From NCBI GenBank assembly GCA_964242215.1, contig CAXTCJ010000159.1:1-11642 (forward strand): a stretch of DNA of 11,642 nucleotides. Direction: 5' to 3'. Both the position numbers and the translations under genes were made by a program. This stretch comes from LMUY01 sp964242215. GTDB lineage: Bacteria; Pseudomonadota; Alphaproteobacteria; Acetobacterales; Acetobacteraceae. Positions 1-5,752 of the stretch are shown piece after piece. Every line of letters starts with the position of its first letter. Within the stretch, counting starts at the first letter, position 1. The notes under the pieces were generated by a model that saw only the letters and a list, made by a program, of their open reading frames with translations, ran no database searches and was not told the DNA's origin.

Positions 1-657
1 CCCGAAATCTTCAGCAAACCGGACCTCGACAGCGCCAAGCAGATCATCCTGACCGACGAGGGCCCCGGCGCCGGGACCGAGGCGCGGTGGGCGACGGAGA
101 CGCCCTATGTCCTCGGGCTGATCGAGCGGGCCGTCGGGCTGCGGCAGGACATGGTCGTGCTCGATTACGGCTGCGGCGTCGGAAGGATGGCCAAGGCGAT
201 GATCGAGGCGAGCGGATGCAGCGTGATCGGCCTCGACATCAGCGCCGACATGCTGCGGTTGGCGGTCGATTACGTCGGCTCGGACCGGTTCATCGCCGTC
301 ACCCCGGCGCAGTTCGACACGCTATGCCGGGCCGGCCTGCGGGTGGATGCAGCGATCTCGGTCTGGGTGCTGCAGCACTGCTTCGCGCCGGCCGACGATA
401 TCGCCCGGATGCGTCGTGGTTTGGCGGCCGGCGGAAACGGCTTCATCCTCAACATGCCGAAACGCGCGGTCCCCGCTGTTATCGACGCCGCGGGACAAGC
501 CGGCCGGTTCACCTGGGCCGGCGACGGAATCGACGTGGCCGCGTTGTTGCGCAACGCCTTCGCCGTTGCGGCCGAGGGCGTGCCGGATGCGGCCCAAACG
601 CCGAACATGGCCGATGCGGGTGCATTCTGGATGCATCTGCGACCGCGCCCTGATTGA
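1..657 (+). CDS. Class I SAM-dependent methyltransferase, 5'-truncated by the window edge
   Basis: The frame is open from the first base, so the true start lies upstream; 218 codons are visible before the TGA at 655-657. The glycine-rich SAM-binding motif I reads VLDYGCGVGRMA (around 157-192), followed by the acidic strand-2 end VIGLDISADML (around 223-255). A later strand (SVWVLQHCF, around 358-384) fits motif IV of the Rossmann-like methyltransferase fold. The stretch before motif I (GTEARWATETPYVL) resembles the lead-in of small-molecule methyltransferases, but the substrate cannot be told from sequence. No membrane segment is seen. The stop lies 14 nt before the GTG of the monooxygenase gene, which suggests co-transcription. 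The family call is firm; the biological role is unknown. Confidence 0.85.
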   Translation, partial: PEIFSKPDLDSAKQIILTDEGPGAGTEARWATETPYVLGLIERAVGLRQDMVVLDYGCGVGRMAKAMIEASGCSVIGLDISADMLRLAVDYVGSDRFIAVTPAQFDTLCRAGLRVDAAISVWVLQHCFAPADDIARMRRGLAAGGNGFILNMPKRAVPAVIDAAGQAGRFTWAGDGIDVAALLRNAFAVAAEGVPDAAQTPNMADAGAFWMHLRPRPD

Positions 658-661
658 AGAG

Positions 662-666
662 AAGGA
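662..666 (+). promoter_or_regulatory. Ribosome binding site (AAGGA) that decides the GTG start of the monooxygenase
   Basis: AAGGA lies 5 nt before GTG 672, inside the short gap after the upstream methyltransferase stop. It favours GTG 672 over TTG 654, which has no comparable upstream site. Confidence 0.55.
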
Positions 667-671
667 CAGCC

Positions 672-2138
672 GTGGAGCATTTTGACGTTCTGATCGTCGG
701 CGCCGGCCTATCGGGTATCGGCGCCGCGTGCCACCTGGTGATGAAGCGCCCCGGCACGAGCTTCGCCCTGCTCGAGGCGCGCGACACGATCGGCGGCACG
801 TGGGACCTGTTTCGCTATCCCGGGATCCGCTCCGATTCAGACATGTACACCCTCGGCTACTCGTTCCGACCTTGGACAGAGGCGAAGGCGATCGCGGACG
901 GCCCTGCCATCCTGGCGTATGTCAGCGAGACCGCGGCGGCCTATGGCGTGGATCGCAAGATCCGCTTCGGCCACCAGGTGAAGCGGGCGTCCTGGTGCTC
1001 CGAGGACGCACGGTGGACGATCGAGGCCGAGCACGGCGACCAGATGCTGCGGTTCACCTGTAACTTTCTGTTCACCTGCAGCGGCTATTACGACTACGCC
1101 GGCGGCTACACCCCGCACATCGCCGGCACCGAACGGTTCCAGGGCCGGATCGTCCACCCGCAGCAATGGCCTGCAAGCCTGGACTACGCCGGCAAGCGCG
1201 TGGTCGTGATCGGCAGCGGCGCCACGGCGGTCACCTTGGTGCCCGCCATGGCAAAGACAGCGTCCCACGTGACGATGCTGCAGCGTTCGCCGACCTACAT
1301 CGTCTCCCGCCCCGCGGAGGACCGGGTGGCGAACTGGCTGCGGCGGCGGCTGCCGGCCAAGCTCGCCTATGGCATCACGCGGTGGCGTAGCGTGCTGCTG
1401 ACGATGTTTTTCTACCACCTGGCGCGCCGCAAACCTGCCCAGTTCAAGGCGGGGGTGCTGAAAGCGGTACGCGCCCAGCTCGGGCCGGACTACGACGTCG
1501 CGACGCATTTCACGCCACGCTACAACCCGTGGGACCAGCGGCTGTGCCTGGTGCCGGACGCCGACCTGTTCCGCTCCCTCCGCGCCGGCACGGCCTCCGT
1601 CGTCACCGATGAAATAGAAACCTTCACCGAGACTGGCCTGCGCCTGAAATCCGGCACCGACCTGCCGGCCGACATCGTCGTGACCGCCACCGGGCTAAAC
1701 CTGATCCTGCTGGGCGGGATCCAATTCACCATCGACGGCGTGCCCACCCGGCTCGCCCAGTCCATGAGCTACAAGGGTATGATGTTCAGCGACGTGCCGA
1801 ACCTGGCGGCGGCGTTCGGCTACACCAACGCCTCGTGGACGCTGAAGGCCGACCTTACCAGCGAGTATGTCTGCCGCCTGCTGGGCTTCATGGATCGCCA
1901 CGGTTATGCGCAGTGCACCCCCAAGCGGGAGCCGGGGGTTGCGGAGGAACCGGTGATCGACTTCACCTCCGGCTACGTGCAGCGCGGGCTGGACCAACTG
2001 CCTCGGCAGGGCGACCGCAAGCCGTGGAAGCTGCATCAGAACTATGCGCGCGACCTGCTGGCGCTGCGGTTCGGCAAGGTGGATGACGGCACCATGCAGT
2101 TCACCAAACGGCGGCAGGATGCTCGCCAAACTGCCTGA
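672..2138 (+). CDS. ethA: EthA-type Baeyer-Villiger flavin monooxygenase (FAD/NADPH)
   Basis: Predicted 488-aa flavoprotein, almost the length of mycobacterial EthA. Family enzymes insert one oxygen atom from O2 next to a carbonyl, or oxidise sulfur, using FAD and NADPH. Visible motifs (GTG start) are the FAD Rossmann GAGLSG (10-15), the GGTWDLFRYPGIRSDSD block (about 41-57), the Baeyer-Villiger fingerprint FQGRIVHPQQWP (156-167, matching FxGxxxHxxxWP), the NADPH Rossmann GSGATA (181-186), and RYNPWDQRLCLVP plus YTNASWTLKAD in the C-terminal half. These blocks match EthA as I recall it. The start is taken at GTG 672 because AAGGA at 662-666 lies 5 nt upstream; a TTG at 654 would add six residues and overlap the preceding stop. 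The 3' end overlaps selB by 20 nt. No signal peptide is seen, so it is probably cytosolic. The natural substrate is unknown. Confidence 0.9.
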   Translation: MEHFDVLIVGAGLSGIGAACHLVMKRPGTSFALLEARDTIGGTWDLFRYPGIRSDSDMYTLGYSFRPWTEAKAIADGPAILAYVSETAAAYGVDRKIRFGHQVKRASWCSEDARWTIEAEHGDQMLRFTCNFLFTCSGYYDYAGGYTPHIAGTERFQGRIVHPQQWPASLDYAGKRVVVIGSGATAVTLVPAMAKTASHVTMLQRSPTYIVSRPAEDRVANWLRRRLPAKLAYGITRWRSVLLTMFFYHLARRKPAQFKAGVLKAVRAQLGPDYDVATHFTPRYNPWDQRLCLVPDADLFRSLRAGTASVVTDEIETFTETGLRLKSGTDLPADIVVTATGLNLILLGGIQFTIDGVPTRLAQSMSYKGMMFSDVPNLAAAFGYTNASWTLKADLTSEYVCRLLGFMDRHGYAQCTPKREPGVAEEPVIDFTSGYVQRGLDQLPRQGDRKPWKLHQNYARDLLALRFGKVDDGTMQFTKRRQDARQTA

Positions 2139-4014
2139 CCCCGATCGCCGCCGGCTGCTGCTCGGCGTGATCGGCCACGTCGATCACGGCAAGACCGCCC
2201 TGGTGCGCGCCCTCACCGGCATCGAGACCGACCGGCTGGCGGAGGAGAAGCGCCGCGGCATCTCCATCGCCCTCGGTTTCGCCCATCTGACATTGCCTGG
2301 CGCGGTGGCCGACCTCATCGACATGCCGGGACACGAGCGCTTCGTGCGCACCATGATCTCGGGTGCGACCGGCATCGATGCGGTGCTGCTGGTTGTCTCC
2401 GCCGCCGAGGGCATCAAGCCGCAGACGCGCGAGCACGTGGACATCGCCGGGCTGCTCGGGGTGCGGCAGGCCGTCGTCGCCGTCAGCAAGGCGGACCTGG
2501 TGCCATCGGCGCAGGCCGAGTCCGTCGGGCGCGAGGCCGCCGCACTCGCCCAGGCGGCCGGCATGGCCGTGGCGGCACCGGTGCTCACCTCCGTCGTCAC
2601 CGGCGCCGGGTTGGACGCACTCCGCGATGCGATCGGAGCGACGTTGCGCACCGCCGAGGATACGGAGGAGGCCGGTTTCCCCTATCTGCCGATCGACCGC
2701 GCGTTCAGTCTCGCCGGCCACGGAACGGTGGTCACCGGCACGCTGCGCCGCGGCAGCATCGCGGCCGGCAGTGCGCTGGTGGCGACCCCCTCCGGCGAGA
2801 CCGTGCGGGTGCGCGGGCTGCAGGTGCATGGCGCCGCGGTCACGACGGCCTCGCCGGGTCAGCGCGTGGCGGTGAATTTGCGCGGGACGGAGTTCGCGTC
2901 GGTGCCCCGCGGCTCGGCGCTCAGCCTGGGCGGACTGCTCGGGCCCTCCGCATGGCTGTCGGTGCAACTGCGATCGGTCGGCACCGCACCTGTCCTGCCC
3001 ACAGGGGCCCGCCTGCGCCTGCTGTTCGGGACCGAGGAGGTGGACGCCCGCCTGCGCCTGCTCGACTGCGACGAACTGCAACCCGGCGAGACGGCAACAG
3101 CGCAGCTACACTGTGCCTCGTTGGTTTGCGTCCCAGCGCGCGAGCCGTTCATCCTGCGCCAGCCCTCCCCGGCCGCCACCGTCGCCGGTGGTGTGGTGCT
3201 GGATCCCGAAACGATCCGCCAGCGCCGCAACGCACCCGGCGTGTTGGCGCGGCTTCGTGCCCTCGCCATGGCAACCCCCGCCGACATCGTGCGGCAGGAG
3301 ACGGAGCGCGCCGGCCAGTCTGGGATCGCCTTGGCCCGCCTGGCCCGGGTGGCCGGTGTGGCGCCGGCCCGGGCGGCGGCGCTGCTCTCGGGCGGCCCGG
3401 CTGTGCTGCTTCATGGCTACGCTGTGATGCCCGATGCCCTGGACGCCGTGGCGGCCCGCCTACCCCGCGCCCTGCAAACCCATCCGGACGGGCTATCCCG
3501 CGAGGCGCTCGGCCGTCTGCTGCCCGGTGTCGGCGCGGCCGTGCTGGACGAGGCCGCCAGCCGGCTCGTCCGCTCCGGCGTGCTGCGGCAGGAGCGCGGG
3601 CTGATCCGCGTCTACCAGGCCGCCCGCGAGCGCAGCCAGGCCGATGCGGACATCGCTCTGGCCACATCCATGATCGACGCGCTGCGCAGAGCCGGGCTGA
3701 CCCCGCCGGACCCGGTCACGCTCGCTCCCGACCCCCGTGCCAAACGCCTGCTGGACCGCCTGGTGCGGGAGGGTGCCGTGATCCGAACGACGGACCGGGT
3801 GCAGAAGCGCGACATCGTCTTCCACCCCGACGCCGTGGAGGCGGCACGCCGCCGGCTGGCCCCCCTGCTGGGCGAGCCCGGCTTGCTGGTGAAGGAGGCG
3901 GGCGAGGCCCTCGGCATTTCCCGCAAGTTCAGCGTTCCGTTGCTAGAGCACCTGGACGCAATCCGTTTCACCCGCCGGGTTGCCGACCGCCGGGTTCTGG
4001 CCCAAGTGGACTAG
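2119..4014 (+). CDS. selB: Selenocysteine-specific translation elongation factor SelB
   Basis: A 631-aa GTPase (E. coli SelB is about 614) that brings Sec-tRNA-Sec to the ribosome at UGA codons marked by a SECIS element. The G domain shows G1 GHVDHGKT (19-26), the switch I block EEKRRGISIALGFAH (42-56), G3 DMPGHERF (68-75) and G4 in the SelB form SKAD (123-126). EF-Tu-like beta-barrel domains follow (around 185-370; RAFSLAGHGTVVTGTLRRG marks domain II). The C-terminal 250 residues look like the winged-helix repeats that bind SECIS RNA, including ALGISRKFSVPLLEHLD near the end. ATG 2119 is chosen because it begins MLAKLPDPDRRR just before the G domain; an ATG at 2083 would add 12 unlikely residues. 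The start overlaps the monooxygenase by 20 nt, which suggests translational coupling. selC follows about 150 nt downstream, supporting the call. Confidence 0.97.
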   Translation: MLAKLPDPDRRRLLLGVIGHVDHGKTALVRALTGIETDRLAEEKRRGISIALGFAHLTLPGAVADLIDMPGHERFVRTMISGATGIDAVLLVVSAAEGIKPQTREHVDIAGLLGVRQAVVAVSKADLVPSAQAESVGREAAALAQAAGMAVAAPVLTSVVTGAGLDALRDAIGATLRTAEDTEEAGFPYLPIDRAFSLAGHGTVVTGTLRRGSIAAGSALVATPSGETVRVRGLQVHGAAVTTASPGQRVAVNLRGTEFASVPRGSALSLGGLLGPSAWLSVQLRSVGTAPVLPTGARLRLLFGTEEVDARLRLLDCDELQPGETATAQLHCASLVCVPAREPFILRQPSPAATVAGGVVLDPETIRQRRNAPGVLARLRALAMATPADIVRQETERAGQSGIALARLARVAGVAPARAAALLSGGPAVLLHGYAVMPDALDAVAARLPRALQTHPDGLSREALGRLLPGVGAAVLDEAASRLVRSGVLRQERGLIRVYQAARERSQADADIALATSMIDALRRAGLTPPDPVTLAPDPRAKRLLDRLVREGAVIRTTDRVQKRDIVFHPDAVEAARRRLAPLLGEPGLLVKEAGEALGISRKFSVPLLEHLDAIRFTRRVADRRVLAQVD

Positions 4015-4021
4015 CCCACCC

Positions 4022-4163
4022 CCGTCATGCCAGGGCTTGACCCTGGTATCCACGCGTTTGCGCTGATGACGTCATATGGGTGCTTGGCAGCGTCGCGAGC
4101 AACACGGCAGGACCGGTGTCTGCGGAAAGCCGTGGATACCAGGGTCAAGCCCTGGCATGACGG
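4022..4163. repeat. 142-bp element bounded by a perfect 33-bp inverted repeat, between selB and selC
   Basis: The left arm (4022-4054) and right arm (4131-4163) are exact reverse complements over 33 nt, enclosing a 76-nt core. Each arm holds its own smaller hairpin, CCAGGG-CTTGA-CCCTGG (4030-4046 on the left), so the element can fold at two scales. The core contains the perfect palindrome ATGACGTCAT (4066-4075). No ORF of note and no target-site duplication are visible. Arms of this kind (GTCATGCC..GGGCTTGACCC..) resemble, from memory, dispersed intergenic palindromes of alphaproteobacteria, so this is probably a REP/MITE-type element. It could also fold in the selB mRNA 3' end or in a selB-selC read-through transcript. 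Confidence 0.85.
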
Positions 4164-4168
4164 TTGAT

Positions 4169-4261
4169 GGAGGTGACTGGGGTCTGGTGGCCTCCCTGGT
4201 CTTCAAAACCAGTGGCGCGCCAAAAGCGTGCGGTGGGTTCGATTCCCATCCACCTCCGCCA
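4169..4261 (+). tRNA. selC: tRNA-Sec (anticodon UCA), selenocysteine tRNA with encoded CCA
   Basis: The 93-nt gene shows the hallmarks of bacterial tRNA-Sec. The anticodon arm CTGGT-CTTCAAA-ACCAG (4196-4212) carries anticodon TCA at 4203-4205, which reads UGA. The D stem is 6 bp (4179-4184 with 4189-4194) around a 4-nt loop TGGT. The extra arm is long, with a 6-bp stem (4215-4220 with 4226-4231). The T arm has loop TTCGATT (4238-4244). The acceptor stem pairs GGAGGTG (4169-4175) with CACCTCC (4251-4257), followed by discriminator G4258 and genomic CCA 4259-4261. The eighth acceptor position expected in tRNA-Sec is A4176 opposite C4250, not a Watson-Crick pair as written. Position next to selB agrees with the identity. 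It is charged with serine and then converted by SelA; selA is not in this window. Confidence 0.96.
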
Positions 4262-4275
4262 CTCCAAAATTGCAA

Positions 4276-4404
4276 TATCCTCCTCTGTCCTTCACGGGGG
4301 AGGTGGCGGCGAAGCCGACGGAGGGGACGCGCGGTGTGTGCCTCCAACCCCCGCCACCATGCCTCGCACGGTCCCCCTCCCCCGCTGCGCGAGGGAGGAT
4401 AAGG
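4276..4404. repeat. Imperfect inverted-repeat intergenic element downstream of selC
   Basis: The left end begins TATCCTCC (4276-4283) and runs to CACGGGGGAGG (about 4303). The right end (about 4377-4401), read in reverse complement, begins TATCCTCC and ends CAGCGGGGGAG. The arms therefore share both ends with a diverged middle. The interior has GGCGGCGAAGCCGACGG, which can form a small hairpin. It fills the convergent gap between selC and the DadA-like gene. It resembles, from memory, the GGGGGAGG/CGGCTTCGCC dispersed palindromes common in alphaproteobacteria. It has no coding content I would defend. It may contribute to termination from both sides, but no clear U-tract is present. Confidence 0.6.
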
Positions 4405-4410
4405 CATCCA

Positions 4411-5652
4411 TTACCGGCCGCCGCGGTAGCGCTCGGGCCGGAACGGCGCCGGGTCGATATACGTAGCCCCGCCCGTCATCATCTCCGCCAACAACCGCCC
4501 GGTCGCCGGTCCGAGCGTGAACCCCTGATGCCCGTGACCAAAGTGCAGCCACATCCCCTTGTGGCGCCGTGCCGCCCCGACCACGGGCAGCATATCCGGC
4601 ATGCAGGGCCTGGTGCCGAGCCAGGGCTGGTTCTCAACCGGCGCGCCCAGATCGATCACGCCGCGAGCCGCAACCTCGGCCCGCCCGAGTTGCACCGGAG
4701 TGCCCTCCGCATCGGGCCCGCTCAGCTCGGCACCCGTCGTAATGCGCAGCCCGGCCGCCATCGGGCAGATCATATAGCCGAACTTCGCATCCCGCAGCGG
4801 CAAGTCGAGCGGCTTGGCGCGGAAATGCCGGTGGTAGCCCCGCTTGCGAACCATCGGGAACCGGTAGCCGAACCGGCGCAGCACGCGCACCGACCAGGGC
4901 CCGAGGGCCACCACCACCTCCGGCGCCTCGAACGCACCCTCCCCTGTCGTCACGCGCCACGCCTCGCCCGCGCGTTCCAGACTGTCGGCATCGCCATGCG
5001 CGAACACGCCGCCGGAGCGGATGAACAAGTCGCCATAGGCCGCGACCAAGCCACCCGGATCCCGCACCGTCCAGGGGTCGGTCCACTGGATCGCACCAAC
5101 GCCGGTTTCGGTCAGGTTCGGCTCCGCCTGCGCCAGTTCGGCCGCCGACAGGACACGGAAGCCCACACCATACAGCTTGCGAACCCGCTCCGCCCTGGCA
5201 AGCGTCAAGTCCAGCGACGCCTGCGTGCGGTGCATGTCGCGGTATCCCTCCTTGCGGACGAGATTTTCGGCCCCGGCCCGCGTGATCAATGGCCAGTGCT
5301 CCGCTGTGGCATGCTTGATCGCCGTCGCATAGCTGGCCGAGATCGCCTCGTGCCGGCCCGGCGCCGAATGCCACCAATACCGCAGTAGCGGGCCGACATG
5401 CCCCGGCAGCGATGCCAGCCGGTAGTTCACGTCGTTGGTGCGGCCGAGCGCTATGTCCCGCAGGGCCGAGAAGTCTCGCGGCATCGCGGTCGGCTCGACG
5501 GCCTCGCTCTGGATGATACCGGCGTTGCCGTAGCTCGTCTCGCGCCCCGGCATCTTGCGGTCGACCAGCACCACTGACCGGCCCCGCAGCTGCAACTGCA
5601 GCGCCGCGGCCACGCCGGCCATTCCCGCACCCAAGACGATGACGTCGTTCAA
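4411..5652 (-). CDS. DadA-like FAD-dependent D-amino-acid dehydrogenase/oxidoreductase
   Basis: Predicted 413-aa flavoprotein of the DAO/DadA family, whose members oxidatively deaminate amino acids and pass electrons to the respiratory chain. Visible are the N-terminal FAD motif GAGMAG (8-13), the acidic end of strand 2 (VVLVD, D31), the DadA-type block TSYGNAGII (39-47), and the C-terminal FAD-contact segments GTRPCMPDMLPVVG (346-359) and GHGHQGFTLGPATG (372-385). The start is taken at TTG 5652: the protein then begins MNDVIVLGAG, and AAAGGG (5665-5660 on this strand) lies 7 nt upstream. An ATG at 5706 would add 18 basic residues that do not fit the family. The frame stays open further upstream without homology. 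It is divergent from copA and convergent with selC. Substrate specificity (D-alanine, or an N-substituted or other amino acid) is not decidable here. Confidence 0.85.
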   Translation of the reverse strand: MNDVIVLGAGMAGVAAALQLQLRGRSVVLVDRKMPGRETSYGNAGIIQSEAVEPTAMPRDFSALRDIALGRTNDVNYRLASLPGHVGPLLRYWWHSAPGRHEAISASYATAIKHATAEHWPLITRAGAENLVRKEGYRDMHRTQASLDLTLARAERVRKLYGVGFRVLSAAELAQAEPNLTETGVGAIQWTDPWTVRDPGGLVAAYGDLFIRSGGVFAHGDADSLERAGEAWRVTTGEGAFEAPEVVVALGPWSVRVLRRFGYRFPMVRKRGYHRHFRAKPLDLPLRDAKFGYMICPMAAGLRITTGAELSGPDAEGTPVQLGRAEVAARGVIDLGAPVENQPWLGTRPCMPDMLPVVGAARRHKGMWLHFGHGHQGFTLGPATGRLLAEMMTGGATYIDPAPFRPERYRGGR

Positions 5653-5659
5653 CGCTTTA

Positions 5660-5665
5660 CCCTTT
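5660..5665 (-). promoter_or_regulatory. Ribosome binding site (AAAGGG) supporting the TTG start of the DadA-like gene
   Basis: On the minus strand AAAGGG is followed by 7 nt and then TTG 5652. The start places the dinucleotide-binding beta-strand at residue 3, as is usual in this family. Confidence 0.5.
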
Positions 5666-5690
5666 CGCCACCGCAGGATTTGTCGATCCC

Positions 5691-5721
5691 TTGACCTTCC
5701 CACCATGGGAAGCCCCATGTA
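5691..5721 (+). promoter_or_regulatory. CueR-type copper-responsive promoter/operator of the copA operon
   Basis: A -35 element TTGACC (5691-5696) is directly followed by the dyad CTTCCCACCATGGGAAG (5696-5712: 7-bp arms, 3-nt centre). A weak -10 at about 5716-5721 (CATGTA) would leave the over-long 19-bp spacer typical of MerR-family promoters, where the bound activator must distort the DNA. The arrangement matches the known CueR/HmrR box in the spacer of copA promoters, and a cueR gene lies in the same operon. The implied transcript would begin near 5728, which favours ATG 5753 with its own Shine-Dalgarno. The site lies in the 100-bp gap shared with the divergent DadA-like gene. The dyad is firm; the -10 is tentative. 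Confidence 0.85.
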
Positions 5722-5740
5722 GCGGAACATGGTTCTCCCC

Positions 5741-5745
5741 AGGAG
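5741..5745 (+). promoter_or_regulatory. Ribosome binding site AGGAG that selects ATG 5753 for copA
   Basis: AGGAG is 7 nt from ATG 5753 but only 1 nt from ATG 5747. It lies downstream of ATG 5729, so the third in-frame ATG is the best-supported start. Confidence 0.6.
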
Positions 5746-5752
5746 CATGACG

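Noticed and set aside
655..657. TGA stops at 655, 2136, 8082 and 8531 as possible selenocysteine codons, given selB/selC nearby
   Set aside because: Each falls at the expected family C-terminus or at an ATGA gene junction, and the frame after it has no homologous continuation.
837..1508. Long minus-strand open frame opposite the monooxygenase
   Set aside because: Arginine/histidine-rich low-complexity translation with no motif, lying antisense to a clearly recognised gene; a typical shadow in GC-rich DNA.
2101..3081. 326-codon minus-strand frame opposite selB
   Set aside because: No recognisable domain and a biased composition (Q/G/R/H); the plus strand encodes unmistakable SelB motifs over the same bases.
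2952..4040. 362-codon plus-strand frame inside selB in another phase
   Set aside because: Proline/arginine/glycine-rich shadow with no motif; SelB winged-helix sequence continues through the region in its own frame.
4058..4080. Possible promoter for selC (TTGCGC and TATGGG)
   Set aside because: The spacing is only 11 bp and the hexamers are poor; no convincing selC promoter was found.
4228..5388. 386-codon plus-strand frame starting in the tRNA-Sec and running opposite the DadA-like gene
   Set aside because: It begins inside a tRNA and has a low-complexity R/P/H composition; the minus strand carries clear FAD-binding motifs.
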